A stretch of DNA of 64,000 nt from Paraescarpia echinospica (Eukaryota > Annelida > Polychaeta > Sabellida > Siboglinidae), in NCBI GenBank assembly GCA_020002185.1, contig CM034534.1, positions 65,004,804-65,068,803 of the forward strand. Reading direction: 5' to 3'. This document shows positions 1 to 13,441 of the stretch, piece after piece. Positions within the stretch are counted from its first letter, which is position 1. Each line of letters starts with the position of its first letter. Position numbers and translations under genes: made by a program. The notes beneath the pieces were generated by a model that saw nothing but the letters and a program-made list of their open reading frames with translations, made no database searches and was not told the origin of the DNA.

Positions 1-1677
1 TGATAACAGGAAGGAAACGTAAAATTAAGACAGGCCTACAGTAACTACACTTATAACAGGGAGGAAACATAAAATGAAGACAGGCCTGCAGTAACTACAC
101 TAATAACAGGAAGGAAACGTAAAATGAAGACAGGCCTGCAGTAACTACACTGATAACAGGAAGGAAACGTAAAATGAAGACAGGGCTGCAGTAACTACAC
201 TAATAACAGGGAGGAAACATAAAATGAAGACAGGCCTGCAGTAACTACACTGATAACAGGGAGGAAACATAAAATGAAGACAGGCCTACAGTAACTACAC
301 TTATAACAGGGAGGAAACATAAAATGAAGACAGGCCTGCAGTAACTACACTAATAACAGGGAGGAAACATAAAATGAAGACAGGCCTGCAGTAACTACAC
401 TTATAACAGGGTGGAAACGTAAAATGAAGACAGGCCTGCAGTAACTACACTAATAACAGGGAGGAAACATAAAATGAAGACAGGCCTGCAGTAACTACAC
501 TGATAACAGGAAGGAAACATAAAATGAAGACAGGCCTACAGTAACTACACTTATAACAGGGAGGAAACGTAAAATGAAGACAGGCCTGCAGTAACTACAC
601 TAATAACAGGGAGGAAACATAAAATGAAGACAGGCCTGCAGTAACTACACTGATAACAGGAAGGAAACGTAAAATGAAGACAGGCCTACAGTAACTACAC
701 TAATAACAGGGAGGAAACATAAAATGAAGACAGGCCTGCAGTAACTACACTGATAACAGGAAGGAAACATAAAATGAAGACAGGCCTACAGTAACTACAC
801 TTATAACAGGGAGGAAACGTAAAATGAAGACAGGCCTACAGTAACTACACTGATAACAGGAAAGAAACATAAAATGAAGACAGGCCTGCAGTAACTACAC
901 TGATAACAGGAAGGAAACGTAAAATGAAGACAGGGCTGCAGTAACTACACTAATAACAGGGAGGAAACATAAAATGAAGACAGGCCTGCAGTAACTACAC
1001 TGATAACAGGAAGGAAACATAAAATAAAGACAGGCCTACAGTAACTACACTTATAACAGGGAGGAAATGTAAAATGAAGACAGGCCTACAGTAACTACAC
1101 TGATAACAGGAAGGAAACATAAAATTAAGACAGGCCTGCAGTAACAACACTGATAACAGGAAGGAAGCGTAAAATGAAGACAGGCCTGCAGTAACAACAC
1201 TGATACCAGGAAGGAAACGTAAAATTAAGACAGGCCTGCAGTAACTACACTGATTACAGGGAGGAAACGTAAAATGAAGACAGGCCTGCAGTAACTACAT
1301 TGATAACAGGAAGGAAACGTAAAATGAAGTCAGGCCTGCAGTAACTACACTGATAACAGGGAGGATACGTAAAATGAAGACAGGCCTGCAGTAACTACAC
1401 TGATAACAGGAAGGAAGCGTAAAAATGAAGACGGGCCTGCAGTAACAACACTGATATCAGGAAGGAAACGTAAAATGAAGACAGGCCTGCAGTAACTACA
1501 CTGATTACAGGGAGGAAACGTAAAATGAAGACAGGCCTGCAGTAACTACATTGATAACAGGAAGGAAATATAAAATGAAGTCAGGCCTGCAGTAACTACA
1601 CTGATAACAGGGAGGATACGTAAAATGAAGACAGGCCTACAGTAACTACACTGATAACAGGGAGGAAACGTAAAATG
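1..1677. repeat. 50-bp minisatellite array
   Basis: About 33 head-to-tail copies of a 50-bp unit (one is 51 bp through an extra A near 1415). Each unit runs from a TGATAACAGG-like start to GTAACTACAC. The left end is outside the window. Variant sites (TG/TA/TT start, AAGG/GAGG, ACGT/ACAT, CTACA/CTGCA) are not random: groups of five units recur at 250-bp spacing, most clearly 1151-1400 against 1401-1651. There are no unique spacers, so this is not a CRISPR array. No coding potential is seen. Confidence 0.97.
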
Positions 1678-2529
1678 CATGTGTTAAAATACTAGCAAAA
1701 ATACCCGTCCTCTGACGAGATGACTTTGTTTTTCATAAGTGATAGTCGTGCGCGTTGTTTAATCCGGGAATCAGCTCTATTAAAATGGTCCGAACCTTGT
1801 TTTAATATATAAAGTAGTTTTCTTACTGCATTCCAACAGTATTTAACCTGCTGACCCAAACGCGTGAGCGTTTTGTAAAATAAGTGTTTAAGTGTGCCGC
1901 TTTTAGAGTATTGCCATTTTTACCGCAAAATAGGCTCAGTCCAAAATACGAAGTGACAATAGCTTTAATGGCAATACAGTTGTTTTGCCCCAGTTGCACA
2001 TTGCTGCGAATTATAACTTTTATTCCGACACCCCTCTGAACGTTACATCGGTGGGGTCGCAGATTAATCCTTGAAAATTTGGCGCCCGAGGTGCAAGCCG
2101 TCTGTGAGGAAAACGTTAACATACCTGCATACATACATACCTATGCTAGCCCGATTATATTTATATAACATTTGAACACCAAATTACTACTGGTGACCTA
2201 ACAACAAAACAATATTACGACTTTTCAAAGAAGGTTAATATTTTTGCGTTTGCGAATTTTTATTTCCAAAATTACTTATTGTAACGGCTGTTCTCAAATA
2301 AGTTCTTGTTTTATGAGAAACACTGTGGTATTTCCTTTCACTTAATTGTAATATGTGCCGACAAGCTGGACACGGCTAGGATAATGCACCCCACAGTTCC
2401 TGGGAACGCCCATGCATTTCGGGTCGCTGTGCGTAAGTTTCTGCAGCCGTCACTAATGCACACATCCGATGTTAAATCAATTAACTAATTACCTGAAACA
2501 ATCACATGCTACGGCTATGAATGGGGACA
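1678..2529. other. Intergenic, no gene recognised
   Basis: AT-rich sequence between the minisatellite and a LINE relic. Short open frames on both strands show no recognisable protein features. Confidence 0.6.
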
Positions 2530-3400
2530 GTCACACGCTGGATGCTGGATGCTGGATGATCTTGACAGGTTTATCAAATGGTCTGAAAAGTGGCAAATGC
2601 TGTTCAATTTTGGGAAATGTAAATGCCTCCACACAGGACATAGGAACGAAGAGGTAGAATATACAATGGGGGGTACTGTACTAAGTACTACTGAAAAAGA
2701 AAAGGACTTAGGGTTAACCATTAATGCTGATATGAAGGTTTCAGAGCAGTGCGGAATTGCAGCTTCAAAGGGAAATAAAATCCTTGGATTAATTAGGCGA
2801 AACATAACGTATAAGGAAAAAGAGCTAATAATACCGCTGTACAAGACAATAGTTAGGCCTCATTTAGAATATTGTATTCAAGCGTGGAGGCCGTATCGCA
2901 GGAAGGATATAGATATGCTAGAAAGAGTGCAGAGGAGAGCAACTAAAATGATACCAAAACTGAGGGATCTTAGTTACGAAATACGCCTAAAAAAGCGGTT
3001 TAACAACACTAGAGACCAGGAGACTGAGAGGAGATCAGATAGAAGTGTTTAAAATATTGAATGGTTATGAAAATATTAATAGAAATATGTTTTTTTCAGT
3101 TAAGAAAGATAGAAAGACTAGAGGACATAAAGTTACATTAGTAAAGGAGCAGTGTAGATTAGACGTGAGAAAGTTCTCATTTTCACAAAGGACTGTGAAT
3201 GAATGGAACAGATTATCTGATGATTGTGTGGGTGCTAGTAGTGTGAATATGTTTAAAAATAAAATCGACATACACCTCAGAAGGGCTGGATATATGTAGA
3301 TAAAAGGGTTGGACTCTCGATAAGCCAAAGGGCTTCCTTGTCCACCAGCCATCTAGAGTTAATTCTCTGGATGGCAATCTTGTTAAAACTTGTTAAAAAC
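2530..3400 (+). mobile_element. Non-LTR retrotransposon relic, 3' end
   Basis: Two overlapping frames (2549-3052 and 3045-3299) together encode the C-terminal part of a Jockey/CR1-like reverse transcriptase. The first carries the late palm and thumb block with FNFGKCKCLHTGH, KDLGLTI and RPHLEYCIQAW; the second carries the family's usual tail ending near MFKNKIDI. A frameshift near 3000 separates them. The endonuclease and catalytic RT motifs are absent, so the copy is 5'-truncated as usual for LINEs. The GATGGCAATCTTGT tail at ~3370 recurs at ~30963 in another relic, suggesting the same family. Confidence 0.85.
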
Positions 3401-4488
3401 CCAGAACCGAAGATGGTTGTAAACGGCACATGTTTGGCTTAGAGCGTTGATTCAAACAGTTGTAAAAGTGTCAGTGCTTCCCACACCTCGAGCGCTGTGA
3501 AATGCTTTAGGCGAACATGCAGTGACGACAGTCATTTTATCAGATTGTCGATGATTTTATAATAAAAACGATGTTGCGCGCTTTCTTAGCGGTACATAAA
3601 TGCTTGCAAATATAACTACTTAAATAGTCACAGTATTTGGCAATACCCCAACTAAAAATACCATCTGATCACTTATTAATGCATTAATAAAACATTTGAA
3701 AAGACTATTTAATTTCGCTACATACTTATTACAACGTGTATATTAATTCGGGGCCATGCATTCTGTCAACGGGCTTTGCAAGGTATATTATTCGTTATCA
3801 AGAAACTGTGATGAATGTCGGTACATTTGGCACAGTTACTTTAATTGTTACATAGTTAAAGTTATATAATAAAATATAAACAACATTTCTAAAACGTTAT
3901 AAATTCATGTAGATTTGTTGTCAAAAGGCTATGTATTGGTATCTTGGCCATTGGCCTTGGTTTATGAGAATGTATTCTTTGTGTTCAACGCACACTTTAT
4001 ATGGCACATCAAATCAAACTTATGCGCGTTATGAAAGGCATACACATTTTGACACCGTAATACGCACTTTTTACAATAAAGGGTGGAAACTGAGACGCGC
4101 ACAACATCGCACATAATCGGGACTAATAAATAATTAGCCACTCATTTTATGTCGCTTACTGCTGATCATCTGATGAACCGCTGAACTCGACAACCATCTC
4201 GGCAGGCGTTTAAGTTACGCAATCAGTCAACCCCAGCCCGCTTACGCTGCTCCCTTTGATCTAGTCTTCGGTTTAGATTGCGCACGTAGCTCCCAAACAA
4301 CTGCGCCATATAAACTTTGCAGTGTCCGACAGAACAATTAAGAACTGATTTCGTTTGATGAAAATTTATGTAACGTTATGTAACATTAAGCAACTGGACA
4401 TAAAATGGGCGTATATCACATACATTTTTTATATATATTTTGTTAAGATACGATGAGTATTTTTTTAAGATATGACTATCAGTACATA
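3401..4488. other. Intergenic, no gene recognised
   Basis: AT-rich DNA with no frame that resembles a protein and no repeat structure that I could see. Confidence 0.55.
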
Positions 4489-6493
<2,005 letters not shown>

Positions 6494-6544
6494 TTTGAGT
6501 CCAACTGCAGGTCACACATTAATTAATATTGTTTTTAAGACTTA

Positions 6545-7052
6545 TTGTGCATGCCTGTACACCGCCCAGTTATGAAGTACCTACAGGCTTAAGACCATGA
6601 ACAAATTAACTGTAGCCTACAACAATTCACTGAGAATCCTTTTAGGGATTCCAAGATATTCTAGCGCGAGTGAAATGTTTGCGTATGCAAACTTGCCAAG
6701 TTGTCAATGTGTTATAAGAAGGAGTATACATACATTTATGAAACGTATGAAAAAGATTGATAATTATATTGTTCACAGTGTTGTAAATAGTGACATGATC
6801 TATTCGTCTCTCCTGCAGAAAAAATGGATGAAACAATTATTTTGTCTACGATAATATTCATTATGTTATTATACTAATTATTCATGATATGGCTGCTATG
6901 ACATGCACACATTTAAGTTGAGTGGCTTTGTGTCTTCTTCTTTTTTTCTTCTCTTTCTCGTGTTGGTGTTATTACATGTATGCCAATGGAACTATCCTTA
7001 TATTAAGGACTGAGTCTGAAATAAACTTATCTTATCTTATCTTATTACTCAT
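6545..7052 (+). mobile_element. Non-LTR retrotransposon 3' end with (CTTAT)n tail
   Basis: The frame 6597-6854 encodes the extreme C-terminus of a Jockey/CR1-like reverse transcriptase (NNSLRILLGIPRYSSASEMF), matching the well-known ALRILL-x-LPRY-x-SASEMF tail. It is followed by a 3' UTR that ends in AAATAAA and tandem CTTAT units at ~7030-7052, the short tandem tail typical of this class. Everything upstream is missing, so this is a dead 5'-truncated copy. Confidence 0.85.
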
Positions 7053-7120
7053 CCCAACTACCATTTGCGGCATACATACTTTAATGGTGGTGGATACTAG
7101 TGGTATATGCCAAGGGATGG

Positions 7121-7211
7121 TTGGCGCGACGCGGTGGAAGTGGAAGGTCAGTCCCATGTTAAAAGACAGGAAAGTAGTTTCGGATTTCCACATTCCACCG
7201 CGCCGCGCCAA
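7121..7211. repeat. GC-rich imperfect inverted repeat
   Basis: Arms at 7121-7139 and 7193-7211 are reverse complements with one mismatch over 19 bp; weaker pairing continues a few bases inward. The 53-bp loop contains CCATGTTAAAAGACAGGAAA, similar to sequence near 8130-8170. It could be the core of a palindromic non-autonomous transposon or a structured RNA; nothing decides between these. Confidence 0.7.
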
Positions 7212-8194
7212 GAGAATGTTTGTGCAAATGAGATTGCCACATTTACATAAATTGCCTTATTTGGATAATTTAATTTTCCCTTGTTAAAATATATGGAAGT
7301 TTTCCCATGTTAGGCAAATATACCGAACAGCATTTGAACATGACACAGCACACTGCTTGGCACGTAGGCCAGGCTCCGCCAAGGGAACGAGCCCTTGTAT
7401 GACTAATGATGACGTGTTTAAAATGTGGTGTTATAATAATGCGAAATTTATAATGAAAGTATTATAAATTCAACGGATGCCTATTTATCTGAAGTATTGT
7501 ACAAGAAATGTAGACTACACATAGTACGATGTTATAGAAGAACATGTAGCCCCGTTTTTTTAACAGGGCAGCCATTTTTGAATTAGACCCTATCATTTCA
7601 TTACGGTAGTGCTTAAATTCGTGCCTTTCATGTGGTGAACTATAAAAATAAGTCATATATGTTATCAAATAGATCAATCATGTCATGAAATAGGTCAATA
7701 CACATACTCACAGACCCCTATACATTTATAAAACCTATTTATAGCTTATAATCAATATATAAAATTGGAAACTTCTTTGTTAAATCAGTCAAACTACGTC
7801 TATTTGCATATTTTTGATTTCTTTATAGAAAATGGCGGTAAACTGGTGAAAAATGGCGAGAATTTGATTAAAAAGACGTCATTAAATCAGTACGCGTAGT
7901 AATTCGGTATGCGTGGTAATTAGTAATGGTAGTAATTAGTTTAGCAGGCATTTTGAATTTGCGCGCCTGTACGTAGTTTTGTTCAATGACGTCATTAAAT
8001 AAGTACGCGTGGTAAATTGGCAAAATTGGTAATAATTCGGTTAGTCGACATTTCCAAGAACTATAATGAAGGCCCGCTATCATCAAAGCGGTAACGAATG
8101 GTATGTCTGTGTGTTGGGTATTTTGTCCCATGTTAAAACATAGGAACAAAATCCTACGTTAAAAGATAGGAAATTATAAAATAGGAACTTATCT
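7212..8194. other. Intergenic, no gene recognised
   Basis: AT-rich DNA. Between ~7890 and ~8040 loose copies of TACGCGTGGTAATT-like words foreshadow the 42-bp repeat that starts at ~8207. No gene is supported. Confidence 0.5.
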
Positions 8195-8206
8195 GCTAAT
8201 TTTATG

Positions 8207-8416
8207 AAACTGACGGCTATCTGCGTAGGTGCGCGTAGTTAATTGGTCAAACTGAATGCTATCTGCGTAGGTGCGCATAGTAAATTAGTCAATCTGGCGG
8301 CCATATGTGTAGGTACGCGTAGTAAATTAGTCAAACTGAAGGCTATCTGCATAGGAACGCGTGATGAATCGGTCAAACTGGCGGCCATCTGCGTAGGTAT
8401 GCGTAGTAAATCGGTC
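8207..8416. repeat. 42-bp tandem repeat, five units
   Basis: Five consecutive 42-bp units, each beginning AAACTG and ending near GTAAATTGGTC. Because 42 is a multiple of three, an open frame crosses them (8243-8524) with a 14-residue repeat around AICVGTRSKLVKL. I regard that frame as a by-product of repeat length. Confidence 0.9.
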
Positions 8417-8560
8417 AAACTGGTAGTAATTTGGTCCAGTCATTTGGAACTATTTTCTTCGGTACACTTCTCACTGTTGAATGATCACGAGTGTTTTCTG
8501 TTTATGTGGGAGATTGTTGCATGAATCAAAAATAGACCAACAAGTTGCACGAATCAAACT
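8405..8560. repeat. Direct repeat, copy 1 (with 9058-9230)
   Basis: The stretch from AAACTGGTAGTAATTTGGTC through GAGTGTTTTCTGTTTATGTG to a GTTGCA end recurs at 9058-9230 with a few substitutions. The copies are ~655 bp apart in the same orientation, so this flank of the Polinton relic has undergone an internal duplication. Confidence 0.85.
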
Positions 8561-9240
8561 TAGACTACCGACTTCTACGAACCAAACTTAGATAACCAAG
8601 TTGCACGAACCAAACATTGACAATCGAGTTGCACGAACCAAACTTAGACCATGAAAAAAATTTAGACCAACGAGTCGCACTAACAAAACTTTGACAAGCG
8701 GGGTGCCATGAACCAAACATTAGATCACTGAGATCCAGGAACCAAGCGTATTATAGACTTAGGCGTGAAATTCCCCTATATACAGAGGTCAGCTCAGCAA
8801 ATTCACCTAGATACAGAGGTCAATTCAACAAATTCACATAGACACAGAGGTCAATTCAGCAAATTCACATATAACCAACACGCTAGACTTGTGCAAGTTC
8901 GTTACTTTAAAGCGTATGCGTAGTAAATTCTTGCCAGTGTAGTTAATTTTTAGCGTATGAAGGCACGAAAGTTGTAAATTCTTGCCATTTTATTACCTTA
9001 GACCAAACTTAGACCAGCGAGTTCCATGAACCAAACAACTAGCGATTTCCATGCGTAATAAATCGGTCAAACTGCTAGTAATTTGGTCCAGTTATTTGGA
9101 AATATTTGCTTCGGTACATTTGTCACTGTTGAATGACCACGAGTGTTTTCTGTTTATGTGGGAGACTTGTTGCATTATTCAAACTTAGACCATCATGTTG
9201 CACGAATAAAACTTGGACTACCGACTTCCACAAGTACAAC
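8520..9240. repeat. ~28-bp degenerate repeat array, left arm
   Basis: Irregular copies of a unit of about 28 bp built on GTTGCACGAACCAAACTTAG, dense at 8520-8760 and again at 9000-9240, with CAGAGGTCAATTCAGCAAATT repeats between (8780-8870). The same unit in reverse complement fills 11700-12240, so the two arrays form terminal-inverted-repeat-like arms around two Polinton gene fragments. Confidence 0.8.
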
Positions 9241-9550
9241 CGGGTAACAAAAATGAAATCAACGAAAATGAAAGCATCGAAAATGAAATCATCGACAGCA
9301 TTCAAAAAACTATAAAGCAGAAATCACGGCGACTCCTCGATAACATGAAAGGCGCCGTAAGTTGGAACGATCGTGGCGAAATGGTATACAGAAACAAGGC
9401 GGTACCCGGACGTAACATTGTAGATCTCGTGGACGACGTGCTGAGAAAACGCAAGTCGTTTAAACCGGTGGGATGGGAAACCTTCGCTCGTGGTCTCAAG
9501 GACGTCACCACGCCAATGAATTCAGTTGGGAATAGGACACGCAAGTCGTC
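9213..9550 (+). pseudogene. Polinton conserved virion-associated-like protein, C-terminal relic
   Basis: The frame that starts near 9213 carries KSRRLLDNMKGAVSWNDRGE and then RNIVDLVDDVLRKRKSF and GWETFARGL. These align residue by residue with the C-terminal half of the intact protein at 46899-47555 (WNDRAEL, GSNMVDLVNDLMRKRKK, GWEAFGDHI) and with the copy at 63345 onward. The family is widespread in animal Polinton-type elements; its function is unknown to me. The frame continues past 9550 without further similarity and the N-terminal part is missing. About 110 bp of this fragment recurs inverted at 11040-11180. Confidence 0.8.
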
Positions 9551-10780
9551 TGTTGTCATATTGGTTTTATGCTTTTTTGCCTTTTTTGATGCCCAGCGAC
9601 GCGAACAAGCCATGTACTGTTTCGCTTATGGCAGTAATTGCCACAACAGAAACCTCCATTATAGATTTTCTAGGTTTCCACCCAACGGACGTGTATCGGG
9701 AAGGTGGGAACTATTATGCAGGCAAGTTATGATTTTCAAAGTCAAAATTACTGCGATATGCAACATATCGCAGTAATTTTGACTTTGAATAATGGTTATA
9801 CCGGAACGACGAAATTGTGGCATTGTCAGTCGTGTTTGCCACCATAAAGTTTACAATGACCTATGGCACAGTTGCATACATGTGTTTAATCGTAAATATC
9901 ATCTAACTATGTAACAGTATTTCTCCAATGTACGTAATTGATGGTTATAGTGCATCTATACAAATGGGGATGTAAGGGAACACTTTCTAGAGCAGTAATA
10001 AAATTATCATTTGTCTCACTCAATCGATAGAGTGAGCGGAGGCCGGCTGTGAACGGATACAATTTCACAGGCGACACACCATGAACTTATAACTTTTGTC
10101 TTTCATCGACGCTTGCACTCGTCGTTCAATAAGAAACTCGGCACCCACCTGCAGTCAACTGAACCTGTTGATTTTCCTTGAAATTTAACATTCCGTGGTG
10201 TGTAGTTTACCCAAAATTGCAATGAAAACGCCATGCCTGTTATCGATAGAACGACAATTCCGGACAACGAGGTGGGCTCCAGGAGTGTACGATCTCGTTA
10301 ACTATCGCACCAAAACGGACCGGAAACGAGAATCACTTGCGTCCCCTATTCAGATCGTTGGATTTGCATGCAGACAGCGCCAGTGGACGACGACATGTTG
10401 ACTATGTCCATAACATGTAAGGAAAATCACGTGACATGATTTCATTAAATGAGGCGACCAACACGATTTCCTACGCCACTCAACGGACACCTATGTCACT
10501 ACTTAGAGTAACGCCATCTACCGTGGACGTCGTATTATTATTTATTCGTCGACACACTTCCGTATTTACAAACATTACATGTGACCATATCATCCACACA
10601 CGGTTTGGGGAATTTCCAATGCGACGTGTCGCGTCATCTAGAAGAAGCCAAACTATTAGAAAGCGGCCATCTCTCAAACGATTCACATCCGTTTGCACGA
10701 CTTCCATTAAAATTAGCAGTGGGCGCGGCCATGAAACATAGGCGACTTCCTGCGCCATCCAACGAGAGATAACAGACTGC
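9551..10780. other. Spacer inside Polinton relic, no gene recognised
   Basis: Moderately GC-rich sequence with short frames on both strands and no recognised protein. A perfect inverted repeat around 9745-9788 (AGTCAAAATTACTGCGATAT and its complement) would form a strong hairpin. Confidence 0.5.
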
Positions 10781-10782
10781 AG

Positions 10783-10906
10783 ATGAGACATCGGATGAGA
10801 CAACGGGCGAGATAACAGACGAGACAACAGACGTGACAACAGACGAGGAAACGACTCGGCTTGTGTCGGGCACCCTTCTATATATATATATATATATATA
10901 TATATC
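10783..10906. repeat. GACAACAGAC-type short repeats and (AT)n
   Basis: Several ~10-bp units such as GAGACAACAGAC and GTGACAACAGAC lie at 10783-10852, followed by a ~26-bp AT run at 10880-10905. Confidence 0.8.
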
Positions 10907-11039
10907 GAGTTGTGGTCTTCGACGCCGTGGTCGTGCCGACAAGTGGCGTCCGGCGACTTTTACATCGTAGTTCGAGCTATTGACCTACCGAGAAGCGCCA
11001 CCTAGTAAGTATACGTATCAGTTTTTGGGGTGAGCAGTT

Positions 11040-11375
11040 CGGATAACTAACCTTTAATTTTATCGAGGAGTCGCATTGCTTTCTACTTAATAGTTTTTTG
11101 AATGCTGTCGATGATTTCATTTTCGATGCTTTAATTTTCGTTGATTTCATTTTCGTTAGCAGGTTGTACTTTGTTTTCGTCTTCACTGGGACAATTTTCG
11201 ATGACCACACGCAGGAGTTCATGCATACGTTTGACAAAACGTTTGTTGTACCGACTCAACACCTGGTTATACAAGGCAACCTTTCCCTCTCGTGTATATC
11301 GCTTCGTTGTAACATATCTCGCATTTCATCGTCGAATCTTTGAAAAACACTTTCAATATGGTTAGCAGGACAATG
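11040..11375 (-). pseudogene. Polinton conserved protein, N-terminal/central relic
   Basis: Read leftwards, 11375 to ~11290 encodes RFDDEMRDMLQRSDIHERE, matching the SLDNDMKAVLERADLSERE block near the N-terminus of the protein at 46899. A frameshift follows; the next frame gives VALYNQVLSRYNKRF, matching the following YKQLLSPYN block. Further on it reaches the region shared with 9240-9350, where an in-frame stop interrupts it. With the plus-strand fragment at 9213 it covers most of the family protein, but in opposite orientations. Confidence 0.75.
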
Positions 11376-11699
11376 ACGTTGCTGTTGAATGTTTTTCAAA
11401 ATACGGGATCGACCAAGGCCATTTTTGTATGCCCCATGGTCACCCAAGATGTAGACAGCAATGTCGAGCTTGTCACAGAGGCCAGAGGGGCGGGTGTTAT
11501 TGTAGGTGTCGGGACAAGTGAATTCATCGACGTAGCGCTTGTTGACGGTCCACAGCAACAGCGGACACTGTGTCGTTTCCAGCTGTCCCGACGTGAGAAA
11601 TGTCTCTGGTTTCGACGGCGGAGAAGGACGGTTGGTCACCGGCATCGACGGTGGGAATACGACCTGATGTTACCATAACTACTGTAATATACGATGTTT
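11376..11699. other. Unrecognised segment inside the relic
   Basis: Open on both strands (minus 11256-11645, plus 11340-11678). Neither translation resembles a family I know. It sits where the gene preceding the conserved protein would be expected, but shows no similarity to the small basic protein found there in the other two copies. Confidence 0.4.
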
Positions 11700-12240
11700 A
11701 ATGTTTCGTTTGTCCAACTAGCTGGTCTAAGTTTGGTTCGTGAAAGTCGGTAGTTTAAGTTTGATTCGTGCAACCTGTTGGTCTATGTTTAGTTCGTGCA
11801 ACTAACTGGTCTAAGTGTGATTCGTGGAAATCGGTAGTCTAAGTTTGATTCGAGCAACTTGTTGGTCTAAGTTTGATTCATGCAACTTGTTGGTCTAAGT
11901 TTTTAGTTTATGGTCTAAGTTGGGTTCGTGCAACTCGCGTTTTTAAGTTTGGTTCGTGCAAGTAACTGGTCTAAGTTTATTTTGTGCAACTGACTGGTCT
12001 AAGTTTAGTTCGTGCGATTAGCTGGTGTATGTTTAGTGTTTCGGTCGTCCGATTTGCTGGTCTAAGTTTAATTCGTGCAACTAGCTGGTCTAAGGGTGGT
12101 TCGTTTGATTTGTACAACTTGTTGGTCTAAATTTTAATCATACAACTCTTTTGATGTAAGTTTTGTTCGTGCAACTCGTTGGTCTAAGTTTAATTCGGGC
12201 AACTAACAGGTTTAAGTTTAGTTCCTGCGACTTGAAGTTT
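11700..12240. repeat. ~28-bp degenerate repeat array, right arm
   Basis: About 19 imperfect copies of a unit around GTTGGTCTAAGTTTGATTCG plus TGCAACTT, the reverse complement of the unit at 8520-9240. Copies vary in length by one or two bases and a few are truncated. Confidence 0.85.
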
Positions 12241-12790
12241 AGTGTTTTGCACTACACTGAACCTGTCCAATCACTGCCTGCCCAGAGGCGGTTGTTCCAA
12301 CAGCAAATAGTCCTGGCTAGAGAATTAGGAAAGCCGCTGGTCCTTCACTTGCGCGGGAATGCTGACCACCCAATAACGAGTGTCATGTGTGAGGTACTGG
12401 CCAAACTCCACGACAATGCACACCGCCAGCAAATATCCATGTGCACTGTTAAACCGGTGACATCTTCAGCTACCAGCACTGGATAGGGAAATTCCCAAAA
12501 CAGAATGTTTGCGATAACCCAGAAATCACTGGAGGCAGAGAGGTTCGCCGAATTGGCACGCCGCAACGACCTGCACAGGTTGTTGATGGAGACCGACTCC
12601 CCCTTGCTATCCCCACATGGGTTCAACCAAGGGCATCCCTATGAGCTGGCCCGCTCAGCGAGTTGCGGAATACCGCAACCTACCCGACTGGGTTGTCATG
12701 AGGGTGGCCACCATCAACGTGCAAGCGTTTTACTAGTTGCAAAACGCTGCAGTGGCAGCTACACTGCTTGGCTACATCGCCACTAGTGCT
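12235..12790 (+). pseudogene. TatD-like deoxyribonuclease pseudogene
   Basis: The first frame carries LHYTEPVQSLPAQRRLFQQQ, then LARELGKPLVLHLRG, the central strand and helix of TatD-family metal-dependent DNases (family consensus QR-x-F-x-QQ..LA-x-ELGKPLVLH-x-RG). After a frame change near 12450, the segment 12505-12650 carries RLLMETDSPLL, the family's conserved LLLETD-P motif with its metal-binding Asp. A further frame change leads to a C-terminal VMRVATINVQAFY typical of TatD ends. The N-terminal metal site is missing. It may be a host retrocopy or cargo of a mobile element. Confidence 0.75.
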
Positions 12791-12959
12791 AGCAGTCTGA
12801 CCCATGACATTGTCTGGACCACAACGTCCAGCAATGCAAACTTCCAAATGTAATTAAATTGTACGAATTGTACTATTAACTATTTAGGCACTATTTGGTA
12901 ATATATTGTATGAATCGTTCTATTAATTTGTTAGATGGATAATCAGAATAAATACTTAA

Positions 12960-13200
12960 AAACATAAGGGGCGGAGTGTGTGGTGGTCCCTAGTGGGTGG
13001 CAGCACTAGGCAACTAGTGGCCCCCTGGGTGGCAGCACCCTCCCCTTTAGTTATATATATGTATATACCCTGACGACATGACTGGGACAGAGACTTGAGA
13101 CACGTCTAACCCGACAATTGGTCTATTGGCGGCGTACCGCATAAGCTAAGCCGTATCCGGCCGTTCGTACGACACACAGTACGCCGCAGGCCCCCAGGAC
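12960..13200. other. Possible solo LTR or promoter-like repeat
   Basis: GC-rich block with short direct repeats (CTAGTGGGTGGCAGCACTAG and a variant), an AT-rich TATATATATG element at ~13047 and a sharp change to ordinary AT-rich sequence after ~13200. This resembles an LTR with a TATA box, but no partner LTR or target duplication was found. Confidence 0.3.
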
Positions 13201-13441
13201 TGGTAAGCATTCCTATTGGCATGTTATGTACCCAGCCCTGCGACATAGTGTATGCGATCTATGAATGAGCTTGTTACAGTTTTATCGTCAGCATTATTCC
13301 ATCATTTGTAGAACGTATAAAAGAAACTTTAGAATGACCTCCGCTTGAACCAAATGAAGCCTATCCGACAGCTAAGAACAGTTCCCAACAAAGCGTATTA
13401 GGTCACCATGCGTCATATGACTATTTCATGTAATCAGGAAC

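Noticed and set aside
1..1677. CRISPR array
   Set aside because: Units are contiguous and near-identical with no unique spacers, in an animal genome.
8243..8524. Protein with 14-residue repeats
   Set aside because: The repeat length happens to be 42 bp; no start context, conservation or neighbouring exons support a protein.
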